A stretch of 6,848 nt of DNA, taken from contig JAUUYV010000095.1 of NCBI GenBank assembly GCA_030590275.1, positions 1 through 6,848 on the forward strand. The letters run 5' to 3'. The notes beneath the pieces are model-generated. The model made no database searches and was not told the DNA's origin. It saw only the letters and a list, made by a program, of their open reading frames with translations. The DNA is from Porticoccaceae bacterium. GTDB taxonomy: Bacteria > Pseudomonadota > Gammaproteobacteria > Pseudomonadales > Porticoccaceae. This document shows positions 1 to 5,484 of the stretch, in pieces (within the stretch, counting starts at the first letter, position 1; the number at the start of each line of letters is the position of its first letter). A program made the translations under genes and the position numbers.

Positions 1-636
1 GAGCAGGGTTTTGCCGCCGATATTCCGATTATGGCGGGTAGTACGCTCGATGAGTGGAAACTGTTTGGTTTGCCAGCCAGGTCGATACGTGAACTCAATG
101 AGGAAAATATGCACCGGCGTCTGGGCTATTTGATTGGGCAGGACTATGTTCCTGGCTTAGTCGATGCCTATCGCGAAGCGCTGCCCGCACGGGGTACTTC
201 GGTCACGCCATCGGAAATTTTTATGGCGATTCAGACCGACCGAATTTTTCGGATTCCAGCCATTCGGCTGCTAGAGCGGCAAAAAAGTCACAACAGTCAG
301 GTGTATAACTATTTATTTGACTGGTTGTCTCCGGCAGCGGGTGGCGCCATGGGTTCCCCCCACGCTGTTGAACTCGCTTATGTGTTCGGTACCCACACCA
401 AACCCGGTGCTAAAAAATTCTATGGTGAAGGCCCAGGTGCAGTAGCGTTAGCTACGATGACCATGGACGCCTGGACGAGTTTCGCCCGCGATGGTAATCC
501 AGGCTGGCAGGCCTACGATACCGCAGACCGAGCGACAGCGATTCTGGGCGACTCCCTGCGAATCAACAATGCGCCCTTCGACGCAGAGCGACAGGCCTGG
601 CAGGATGTACCGGATGACTATCTGGGTTCTCTATAA
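1..636 (+). CDS. Type B carboxylesterase, C-terminal part (5' end outside window)
   Basis: The reading frame is open from the first base and ends at TAA 634-636, so this is the last 211 codons of a longer gene. The family (carboxylesterase / para-nitrobenzyl esterase, alpha/beta-hydrolase fold) usually has about 500 residues, so more than half is missing. Visible residue 18 is the Glu of GSTLDEWKLF, the likely acid of the catalytic triad. Residue 121 is the His of GSPHAVELAYVFG, the classic catalytic-His block. The nucleophile motif (GESAG type) and any signal peptide lie upstream of the window, so cellular location is unknown. The tail (residues 155-205: WTSFARDGNPGW, then a QAWQ block) is also family-typical. 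It would hydrolyse a carboxylic ester or lactone; the substrate cannot be told. ATG 31 is an internal Met, not the start. The epoxide hydrolase follows 46 bases later on the same strand, probably in one operon. Confidence 0.9.
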   Translation, partial: EQGFAADIPIMAGSTLDEWKLFGLPARSIRELNEENMHRRLGYLIGQDYVPGLVDAYREALPARGTSVTPSEIFMAIQTDRIFRIPAIRLLERQKSHNSQVYNYLFDWLSPAAGGAMGSPHAVELAYVFGTHTKPGAKKFYGEGPGAVALATMTMDAWTSFARDGNPGWQAYDTADRATAILGDSLRINNAPFDAERQAWQDVPDDYLGSL

Positions 637-658
637 CTCTCTATAAATCGCTATAAAA
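629..658 (+). repeat. Three tandem 10-bp units across the esterase stop codon
   Basis: Three consecutive 10-base units, TCTCTATAAC, TCTCTATAAA and TCGCTATAAA, run without gaps. The first holds the esterase TAA stop (634-636); the other two lie in the gap before the epoxide hydrolase. They look like a replication-slippage expansion of a stop-codon region. No function is evident. Confidence 0.7.
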
Positions 659-682
659 CAATAATGGAGCTGGAGCTTAATA

Positions 683-1822
683 ATGAGTGAAGAAATCAGA
701 CCGTTCAAAATTAACATTGGGGACGATGTTCTCGATGATCTTAAACAACGCCTTGCCAACACCCGTTGGCCCGAGTCTGAAACCGTCGATGACTGGTCTC
801 AGGGTATTCCACTGGAGTACACCCGCGAGGTGTGTCGCTATTGGCAGGAAGACTACAACTGGCGTGAGCGAGAGAAACAGCTCAATCGATTTGATCAATT
901 TATAACGAATCTGGATGGTCTGGATATCCACTTTATCCACATGCGTTCTCCCCACGAAAATGCGGTGCCGCTGTTGATTACTCACGGTTGGCCCGGCTCA
1001 ATTGTAGAGTTTCATAAAGTGATTGAACCTCTGGTTGATCCGGTCGCACACGGTGGCAAGGCTGAAGATGCCTTTCATGTGGTGTGCCCCACATTACCGG
1101 GGTACGGTTTTTCCGGTAAGCCCGGAAAAACTGGCTGGAAGATTGAAAAGGTGGCGTCCGCCTGGAATCAACTCATGTTGAGGTTGGGCTACGATCAGTA
1201 TTTTGCACAGGGCGGAGATTGGGGCTCGGCGGTTACCTCAGCTATTGGTATGCAGGACCTGGGTAATTGTCAGGGAATCCATCTGAATTTGGTGATGGTA
1301 GCGCCGGACCCGGAAACCATGGATTCTCTCACTGAGCTGGAGCAAGGCGCACTGGCCGCGATGGAGTATTACTACGAACATGATTCCGGTTATTCCAAAG
1401 AGCAAAGCACTCGTCCCCAAACCGTGGGTTACGCATTGGTAGACTCTCCGGCGGGCCAATTGGCCTGGATACTGGAGAAATTTTGGGCCTGGACCGATTG
1501 TGACGGCCACCCGGAAAATATTCTGACCCGAGACGAGCTGCTCGATAACATCATGCTTTACTGGTGTACAGCGAGTGGCGCATCATCAGCACGACTGTAT
1601 TGGGAAAGTTTCAATGATATTTCTCCAGGCGAAGTCACTATGCCTAGCGGGTGTAGCATATACCCGAAAGAAATCTTTCGAAGTTCCCGTCGCTGGGCAG
1701 AACAGCGCTACAAAAATCTGGTGCATTGGAGCGAGTTGGATAAAGGCGGCCATTTTGCGGCCTTTGAGCAACCGGCACTATATATTGATGAAGTACGTAA
1801 GTGCTTTCGAGAGATGCGCTAA
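683..1822 (+). CDS. Epoxide hydrolase, microsomal type with EHN domain
   Basis: This 379-residue protein hydrolyses an epoxide to a vicinal diol through an enzyme-ester intermediate. Residues 1-110 are the EHN domain (RPFKINIGDDVLDDLKQRL, then a RWPE block near 29). The oxyanion motif HGWPGS is at 101-106. The nucleophile is Asp179 in GGDWGS. A cap region follows, with candidate substrate-activating tyrosines Tyr250 and Tyr306. Glu330 in YPKE and His357 in GGHFAAFEQP complete the triad; their 27-residue spacing equals that of Glu404 and His431 in mammalian microsomal epoxide hydrolase. Length is normal for bacterial members and all catalytic residues are present. The start is supported by GGAG at 672-675, seven bases before ATG. 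No signal peptide is seen, so it is probably cytoplasmic. It lies between the esterase and an NTF2-like gene, consistent with an operon. The substrate is unknown; bulky terpenoid, steroid or aromatic epoxides are possible. Confidence 0.93.
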   Translation: MSEEIRPFKINIGDDVLDDLKQRLANTRWPESETVDDWSQGIPLEYTREVCRYWQEDYNWREREKQLNRFDQFITNLDGLDIHFIHMRSPHENAVPLLITHGWPGSIVEFHKVIEPLVDPVAHGGKAEDAFHVVCPTLPGYGFSGKPGKTGWKIEKVASAWNQLMLRLGYDQYFAQGGDWGSAVTSAIGMQDLGNCQGIHLNLVMVAPDPETMDSLTELEQGALAAMEYYYEHDSGYSKEQSTRPQTVGYALVDSPAGQLAWILEKFWAWTDCDGHPENILTRDELLDNIMLYWCTASGASSARLYWESFNDISPGEVTMPSGCSIYPKEIFRSSRRWAEQRYKNLVHWSELDKGGHFAAFEQPALYIDEVRKCFREMR

Positions 1823-1872
1823 GCGACATGACTAATTAATGGCTGAATAATTACCATAAAAAGAGGTTTGTT

Positions 1873-2355
1873 ATGCAGGATTTTAAAGAGCGAGTTGTTC
1901 GTTTTGCTGAAGCGGTAGAAAATCGCGACGGCGAAACCTTTGGGGCTTTATTTACCGAAGATGCGATTTATCACGACGCTATTTATGGCGCCGTACATAG
2001 ACGCAAGGCGATTGCCGAGATGATGATTGATGACTGGTACAAGGATGGCGATCAGTGGATTTGGGATATGATTGATCCGGTCTGTGATGAGCAACGTGGC
2101 TACGTTCGCTATGTAGCCAGTTTCAGGTCCTGTAATCGCTTCAGCGAAGGTAATCGTATCGTCGCACCGGGCGTTGCAATGTTTGAGTTTTCTGATGGCT
2201 TATTCAGCCAGTATCACGAAATTGCCAACGGTACTCCCTGTCTCTGGGATCTCAATGTACGAGGAGAACACCTCGATCGGGTCGTGCAGCGTATAGCGGA
2301 TGAACAGCGGGCTAGTGCTTCCTTAACACAGCATTATTTAGGCAGAAGGGCTTAG
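1873..2355 (+). CDS. NTF2/SnoaL-like alpha+beta barrel protein
   Basis: A 160-residue protein with the layout of the NTF2-like superfamily (SnoaL, steroid isomerase, limonene epoxide hydrolase, ring-hydroxylase small-subunit folds). It has an N-terminal amphipathic helix (5-18, FKERVVRFAEAVENRD), then LFTEDAIYHD (27-35), then the helix RRKAIAEMMIDDWY (43-56). Alternating strands follow: WIWDMIDPV (62-70), GYVRYVASF (76-84), APGVAMFEFSDG (98-109) and SQYHEIANG (112-120). His34, Asp35, Tyr114, His115 and Glu116 are candidate pocket residues. I do not see the Arg-X-Asp arrangement of limonene epoxide hydrolase, so a direct epoxide-hydrolase role is not supported. Start: AAGAGG at 1861-1866, six bases before ATG. 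It lies 50 bases after the epoxide hydrolase and probably shares its transcript. It may handle a product or intermediate of the same substrate; reaction unknown. Confidence 0.8.
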   Translation: MQDFKERVVRFAEAVENRDGETFGALFTEDAIYHDAIYGAVHRRKAIAEMMIDDWYKDGDQWIWDMIDPVCDEQRGYVRYVASFRSCNRFSEGNRIVAPGVAMFEFSDGLFSQYHEIANGTPCLWDLNVRGEHLDRVVQRIADEQRASASLTQHYLGRRA

Positions 2356-2396
2356 TCGCTTGTAGATAGTTGGTTGTAGATAGTCGGTTTTAATAA
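2355..2396. repeat. 14-bp tandem repeat between convergent gene ends
   Basis: Two near-identical 14-base units, GTCGCTTGTAGATA (2355-2368) and GTTGGTTGTAGATA (2369-2382), are followed by a decayed third, GTCGGTTTTAATAA (2383-2396). The array starts at the last base of the NTF2-like stop codon and runs into the stop codon of the convergent acyl-CoA dehydrogenase. It fills the whole 34-base gap, where no hairpin terminator is visible. It most likely arose by local duplication. Confidence 0.65.
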
Positions 2397-3556
2397 GACC
2401 GGGGAAGCCCCAGTTCCCGCTCCGCTATGTAATTCAGCACCATCTCGTTATTGAGCGGCGCGGTACGGAAGAGACGTACAATTGGGTAGAGATCAAAAAT
2501 ACCGTATTCTTTGGTGAAACCGTTGCCACCAAAGCACTGTAGAGCTGAGTCGACGGCGTAAATACCGGCTTCTGAGGCCGCGTATTTAGCCATGTTGGAT
2601 TCAGAGCCGCAGGGTTCACCACGGTCGAACAAGTCGGCAGCCTTGTGCATCATTAAAGACGCCATTTCGATATCGGTTTTGGCTTTTGCCAGGGGATGTT
2701 GTAAAGCCTGGTAGGCGCCAATGGGTCCATTAAATACACTGCGCTCGTTGGCATACTCTACGGCGCGTCCCAGGGCATAACGCCCTAAACCACAACAGAC
2801 GGCGCTGATGATAATGCGTTCCGGGTTAAGGGATTCAAACAGAATATTGAAGCCCTGATCTAGTTCGCCAATGATGTTCTCCGGTCCGATGTCCACGTCG
2901 TCGAAAAATACCATGTACTTGTCTTCCGGTACTTCGATGCTGATATCGATAGGATGTGCCTCGATACCTTTGGCCTGGGTATCTACCAATACCAGTGTGA
3001 AACCCTCAGTTTTACGTTGCACGTCGCTAAGCGCGGTACTTCGAGCCAGTACAACCATGTATTCCGCGCACTCGGCATCGGTGATAAAGGTTTTGCGTCC
3101 GTTCAGGCGATAGCGATTGCCGTCTTTGACACTGCGCGTCATGCTGGTGATGTTCGTCGTGTTAGTTCCCGCATCGGCTTCAGTAACCGCAAAGCAAAAG
3201 CGTATATCACCTTTGCAGGCACCGGGTAGATATTGGTTCTTTTGCTCTTCCGTGCCGTGATCAGAAATGAGTGACATGGACATGGTAGCGCCGACGATTA
3301 AACTCAGTAGTGGAATACCCTCATTGGACAGGCCTTCCTGCAATAGAGCCATTTCCAGCATTCCAAGCCCGGCTCCGCCGTATTCCTCGGCGACCATCAA
3401 ACCAACAAAGCCATCGTCGGCAACTTGCTGGTACATTTCAGCGGGGAAGGCGTGCTGCTTTGCTTTTTCGGTCCAGTACTTTCGGTCGAAAGTTTTGACC
3501 AGGTTTGTGCCGTATTCGTAGATCATTCTTTGCTCATCGCTAATAGCAAAGTTCAT
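2390..3556 (-). CDS. Acyl-CoA dehydrogenase (FAD-dependent)
   Basis: A 388-residue, full-length acyl-CoA dehydrogenase, which makes the alpha,beta double bond in an acyl-CoA with FAD and passes electrons to ETF. Domains in order: N-terminal helical domain (1-115, starting MNFAISDEQRMIYEYG, with GLMVAEEYGGAGLG at 52-65); middle beta domain (116-230, with FAVTEADAGTNT at 122-133 and LNGRKTFITDAE at 151-162 contacting flavin and substrate); C-terminal helical domain (236-388, with ERSVFNGPIGAYQALQHPLA at 271-290 and CFGGNGFTKEYG at 341-352). Glu371 in APLNNEMVLNYIAE is the likely catalytic base by position, though the local spacing differs by two residues from medium-chain enzymes. The C-terminus GLPRSY is common in FadE-like proteins. 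The start is MNFAISDEQ, preceded by AAGGGG; an open extension to 3703 has no family resemblance. It is divergent from the CoA-transferase, suggesting shared control. Chain length or side-chain preference cannot be told. Confidence 0.93.
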   Translation of the reverse strand: MNFAISDEQRMIYEYGTNLVKTFDRKYWTEKAKQHAFPAEMYQQVADDGFVGLMVAEEYGGAGLGMLEMALLQEGLSNEGIPLLSLIVGATMSMSLISDHGTEEQKNQYLPGACKGDIRFCFAVTEADAGTNTTNITSMTRSVKDGNRYRLNGRKTFITDAECAEYMVVLARSTALSDVQRKTEGFTLVLVDTQAKGIEAHPIDISIEVPEDKYMVFFDDVDIGPENIIGELDQGFNILFESLNPERIIISAVCCGLGRYALGRAVEYANERSVFNGPIGAYQALQHPLAKAKTDIEMASLMMHKAADLFDRGEPCGSESNMAKYAASEAGIYAVDSALQCFGGNGFTKEYGIFDLYPIVRLFRTAPLNNEMVLNYIAERELGLPRSY

Positions 3557-3566
3557 CGCTACACAA

Positions 3567-3572
3567 CCCCTT
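3567..3572 (-). promoter_or_regulatory. Ribosome binding site of the acyl-CoA dehydrogenase
   Basis: Read on the minus strand this is AAGGGG, ten bases before the ATG at 3556. It settles the start at MNFAISDEQ rather than the upstream ATG at 3703, which would add 49 residues unlike the family. Confidence 0.55.
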
Positions 3573-3727
3573 AAAATATAAATAGCCCTGGAAAGATCGG
3601 GGCGGTGGTTTAATCTAATGTGGCGAAGTATAACGAATTGTGAGGGCGAACTCTCATTGAACTTGCTTCTCGTACCAGGGCAACTGTCTCCGCCTGTATG
3701 CATCGTCTAAGCCTTACCTGACATGGG

Positions 3728-3756
3728 CTGGAATGGTTTTCCAGGCGGAACCTGGA
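3728..3756. promoter_or_regulatory. Candidate operator: three alternating inverted half-sites
   Basis: Two perfect inverted repeats overlap. CTGGAA-5-TTCCAG spans 3728-3744 and TCCAGG-5-CCTGGA spans 3740-3756. Each is 17 bp with 6-bp arms and a 5-bp centre, and their centres are 12 bp apart, about one helical turn. The middle half-site is shared. A further isolated CTGGAA lies at 3588-3593, near the acyl-CoA dehydrogenase start. The element sits in the 285-base divergent gap, about 85 bases before the CoA-transferase start. That size and position suit a dimeric regulator (TetR-type, for example) controlling both genes; the regulator gene is not in the window. No strong sigma70 promoter was found. 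A weak -10 (TATACA, 3807-3812) lies downstream of it with only a poor -35. Confidence 0.45.
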
Positions 3757-3828
3757 TCGTCCTCAAGTCACCTATGCTATGGTTTCTAGCTGGTAAAGTA
3801 AGTGCTTATACAAATAATCATCGGTTTT

Positions 3829-3832
3829 GGAG
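3829..3832 (+). promoter_or_regulatory. Ribosome binding site of the CoA-transferase
   Basis: GGAG lies nine bases before ATG 3842. It overlaps the TTG at 3827, which is open in the same frame, so the ATG and not the TTG is the likely start. Confidence 0.6.
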
Positions 3833-3841
3833 AATAATCTT

Positions 3842-5026
3842 ATGAGTGCTGTCCTTGACGGAATACGGGTGCTCGATTTTGGTCGTTATATCGCTGGCCC
3901 TTATTGTGCGGAGCTACTGTCACAATTTGGCGCGGATGTGATCCGCATTGAAAAACTGGCAGGTAGTGAAGATCGCTATACCACTCCTGTGACCGAAGAT
4001 GGTCAAGGTGCAATGTTCTTTCAGATGAACTGTAATAAACGTGGTATGACGCTTAACCCAATGAAGCCTGAGGGCGGAGATATTGTAAAAAGATTGGTGA
4101 AAACGGCCGATGTCGTACTGGCTAACCTGCCACCTTCTTCATTGGTACAAATGGGAATTGATTACGAATCTCTCAAAGCCATTAAGGAAGATATTATTTT
4201 TACCACGATGTCTGCATTTGGCTCGGTTGGCCCTTACAGTGAAAGAGTGGGCTTTGACGGTATCGCGCAAGTAATGTCTGGAGCCTCCTATTTGGGAGGC
4301 TTTCCAGGCCAGCCGATGAAATCCTATGCCCCTTATGTAGACTTTGGTACGGCCACTTCGGCGGCTATGGGGACACTGGCGGCGATTATGCACCGGCAGC
4401 AGACGGGTAAAGGGCAGGTGGTAGAAGGTGCACTGCTGCGGACCGCACTATGTTATGCCAATGCACCGATGATTGAACAAGTGCTACTTGGCGTGGATCG
4501 TGTCGGTAGTGGTAATCGAGCGCAAAACATTGCGCCATCGGACATTTATAACACCAAAGATGGAGCAATTATTGTTCAGGTGGTTGGCCACCCACTGTTT
4601 GCTCGCTGGGCTAAATTAGTAGGTGTCGAAGAATGGGCAGAGGATTCTCGGTTTGGCACGGATGCGGCTCGCGGAGAGAACAACCAACTAATCACCGAAC
4701 GTGCAAGCGCCTGGTGTGCAGAGCGCACCACAGAACAAGCATTGTTAGAGCTTGAGGAGGCCAGGGTGCCGGGTGGACCCGTATTGACACCACAGCAGGC
4801 TTACGATGACCCTCACGTGCAGGCCATGGGTTTATTGAACCCCATAGATTATCCGGGACTACCTAAACCTGCGCCGGTAGCGGGAACACCGGTGTTGCTT
4901 TCCGAGACACCGGGGCAGATCAAATCGCCACCTCCAACCCTGGGGCAGCATACCGACGAAATAATGAAGGAAATTGGTTATAGCGAAGCAGATATCGCGG
5001 AGCTAAGAGAGAAGCGGGTGATTTAA
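3842..5026 (+). CDS. Class III (CaiB/BaiF family) CoA-transferase
   Basis: A 394-residue protein of the CaiB/BaiF/formyl-CoA transferase family, which moves CoA from one acyl-CoA to a free carboxylic acid and usually works as an interlocked dimer in the cytoplasm. The family opening GIRVLDFGRYIAGPYCAELL is at 7-26, followed by FGADVIRIEKLAGSEDR (29-45). SAFGSVGPYSERVGFD (124-139) and the catalytic aspartate Asp167 in PYVDFGTATSAAMG follow, the position of Asp169 in formyl-CoA transferase. Then come HRQQTGKGQVVEGALL (184-199) and the second-domain block APSDIYNTKDGAIIVQV (231-247). The end TLGQHTDEIMKEIGY (366-380) is family-typical. Length is normal and nothing is missing. Paired divergently with an acyl-CoA dehydrogenase, as in several acid-degradation systems (carnitine and bile-acid loci pair the same families), it probably activates the acid that the dehydrogenase oxidises. 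Substrate unknown; racemase (AMACR) activity of the same fold cannot be excluded. Confidence 0.92.
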   Translation: MSAVLDGIRVLDFGRYIAGPYCAELLSQFGADVIRIEKLAGSEDRYTTPVTEDGQGAMFFQMNCNKRGMTLNPMKPEGGDIVKRLVKTADVVLANLPPSSLVQMGIDYESLKAIKEDIIFTTMSAFGSVGPYSERVGFDGIAQVMSGASYLGGFPGQPMKSYAPYVDFGTATSAAMGTLAAIMHRQQTGKGQVVEGALLRTALCYANAPMIEQVLLGVDRVGSGNRAQNIAPSDIYNTKDGAIIVQVVGHPLFARWAKLVGVEEWAEDSRFGTDAARGENNQLITERASAWCAERTTEQALLELEEARVPGGPVLTPQQAYDDPHVQAMGLLNPIDYPGLPKPAPVAGTPVLLSETPGQIKSPPPTLGQHTDEIMKEIGYSEADIAELREKRVI

Positions 5027-5076
5027 ACTGATCGCTATATGAGGAGCCTTTTAACAGAGCCGGGTTTTTTACACCC

Positions 5077-5106
5077 ATGACAGAAAACTATAGCTATGAC
5101 AGAAAA
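5077..5106 (+). repeat. 11-bp direct repeat duplicating the yajD start
   Basis: ATGACAGAAAA occurs at 5077-5087 and again at 5096-5106, with an 8-base spacer. Both copies carry an ATG but in different frames: the first opens a 14-codon ORF ending at TAA 5119-5121, the second starts yajD. It looks like a short duplication. Confidence 0.6.
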
Positions 5107-5464
5107 AAAAGACACCAGTAAACTGGATCGTATTCTCGCTGAGCAACGAGACTATATTGCTAAGCGGGAGAGTGGCTATCGCGAAAAATCTTTAAAGCTG
5201 TATCCCTGGGTGTGTGGTCGTTGCACGAGGGAGTTTACTCGAACTAATTTACGCGAATTGACGGTTCATCATCGTGATCATAACCACGATAATAATCCCT
5301 CCGATGGTAGTAACTGGGAGTTACTCTGTCTTTATTGCCACGACGAGGAGCACAGCAAGTTCGAGAATTTTGTGCGTTACGGGAGCACTGAGGAAGAAGA
5401 GGCGGCGCCGGCAACATTTAGCCCCTTTGCCGATTTGAAAGAGAGAATGAAAAAAGACTCGTAA
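5096..5464 (+). CDS. yajD: HNH nuclease family protein YajD
   Basis: This 122-residue protein closely resembles Escherichia coli YajD (about 115 residues). The shared core runs from RESGYREKSLKLYPWVCGRC (24-43) through NLRELTVHH (51-59) and DGSNWELLCLYCHDEEHSK (70-88), and ends with PFADLKERM (110-118). Four cysteines, Cys40-X2-Cys43 and Cys78-X2-Cys81, form a structural zinc site. His58-His59, Asn73, His82 and His86 make up the HNH (beta-beta-alpha metal) site. The family is annotated as a putative nuclease; its cellular role is not established. The N-terminal 20 residues and an acidic EEEEAA stretch (99-104) differ from E. coli. It is the first in-frame ATG after a stop at 5078, but no Shine-Dalgarno is visible. 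It follows the CoA-transferase by 69 bases on the same strand, and is convergent with the sulfotransferase with 20 bases between the stops. It is a gammaproteobacterial marker rather than a partner in the catabolic pathway. Confidence 0.93.
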   Translation: MTEKKDTSKLDRILAEQRDYIAKRESGYREKSLKLYPWVCGRCTREFTRTNLRELTVHHRDHNHDNNPSDGSNWELLCLYCHDEEHSKFENFVRYGSTEEEEAAPATFSPFADLKERMKKDS

Positions 5465-5484
5465 ATTTGTCGATCCTGGTCGTT

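Noticed and set aside
677..985. 102-codon minus-strand ORF over the epoxide hydrolase start, and other long shadow frames such as 2871-3229 and 4139-4393
   Set aside because: They lie wholly antisense or out of frame within genes with intact catalytic motifs and resemble no family.
3571..3612. Sigma70 promoter for the acyl-CoA dehydrogenase with -10 TATATT on the minus strand
   Set aside because: The AT-rich -10-like patch is there, but no -35-like hexamer lies 16-18 bases upstream. It also sits too close to the ribosome site to be convincing.
3557..3703. In-frame 49-residue N-terminal extension of the acyl-CoA dehydrogenase
   Set aside because: It shows no family resemblance, lacks a ribosome site at its ATG, and MNFAISDEQ with AAGGGG upstream is the normal family start.
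3827..3841. TTG start five codons upstream in the CoA-transferase
   Set aside because: The TTG overlaps the Shine-Dalgarno GGAG of the ATG at 3842, and the family starts just before the GIRVLDF block.
5044..5076. Intrinsic terminator after the CoA-transferase, suggested by a GC patch followed by T6
   Set aside because: GAGCC occurs as direct, not inverted, repeats and no stem precedes the T-run; the GGGT/ACCC pairing has the T-run in its loop.
5077..5121. Programmed -1 ribosomal frameshift on A8 joining the upstream ATG ORF to yajD
   Set aside because: Entering the yajD frame from ATG 5077 needs a +1 or -2 shift, so classic -1 slippage on A AAA AAA gives the wrong frame. YajD is already complete from 5096.
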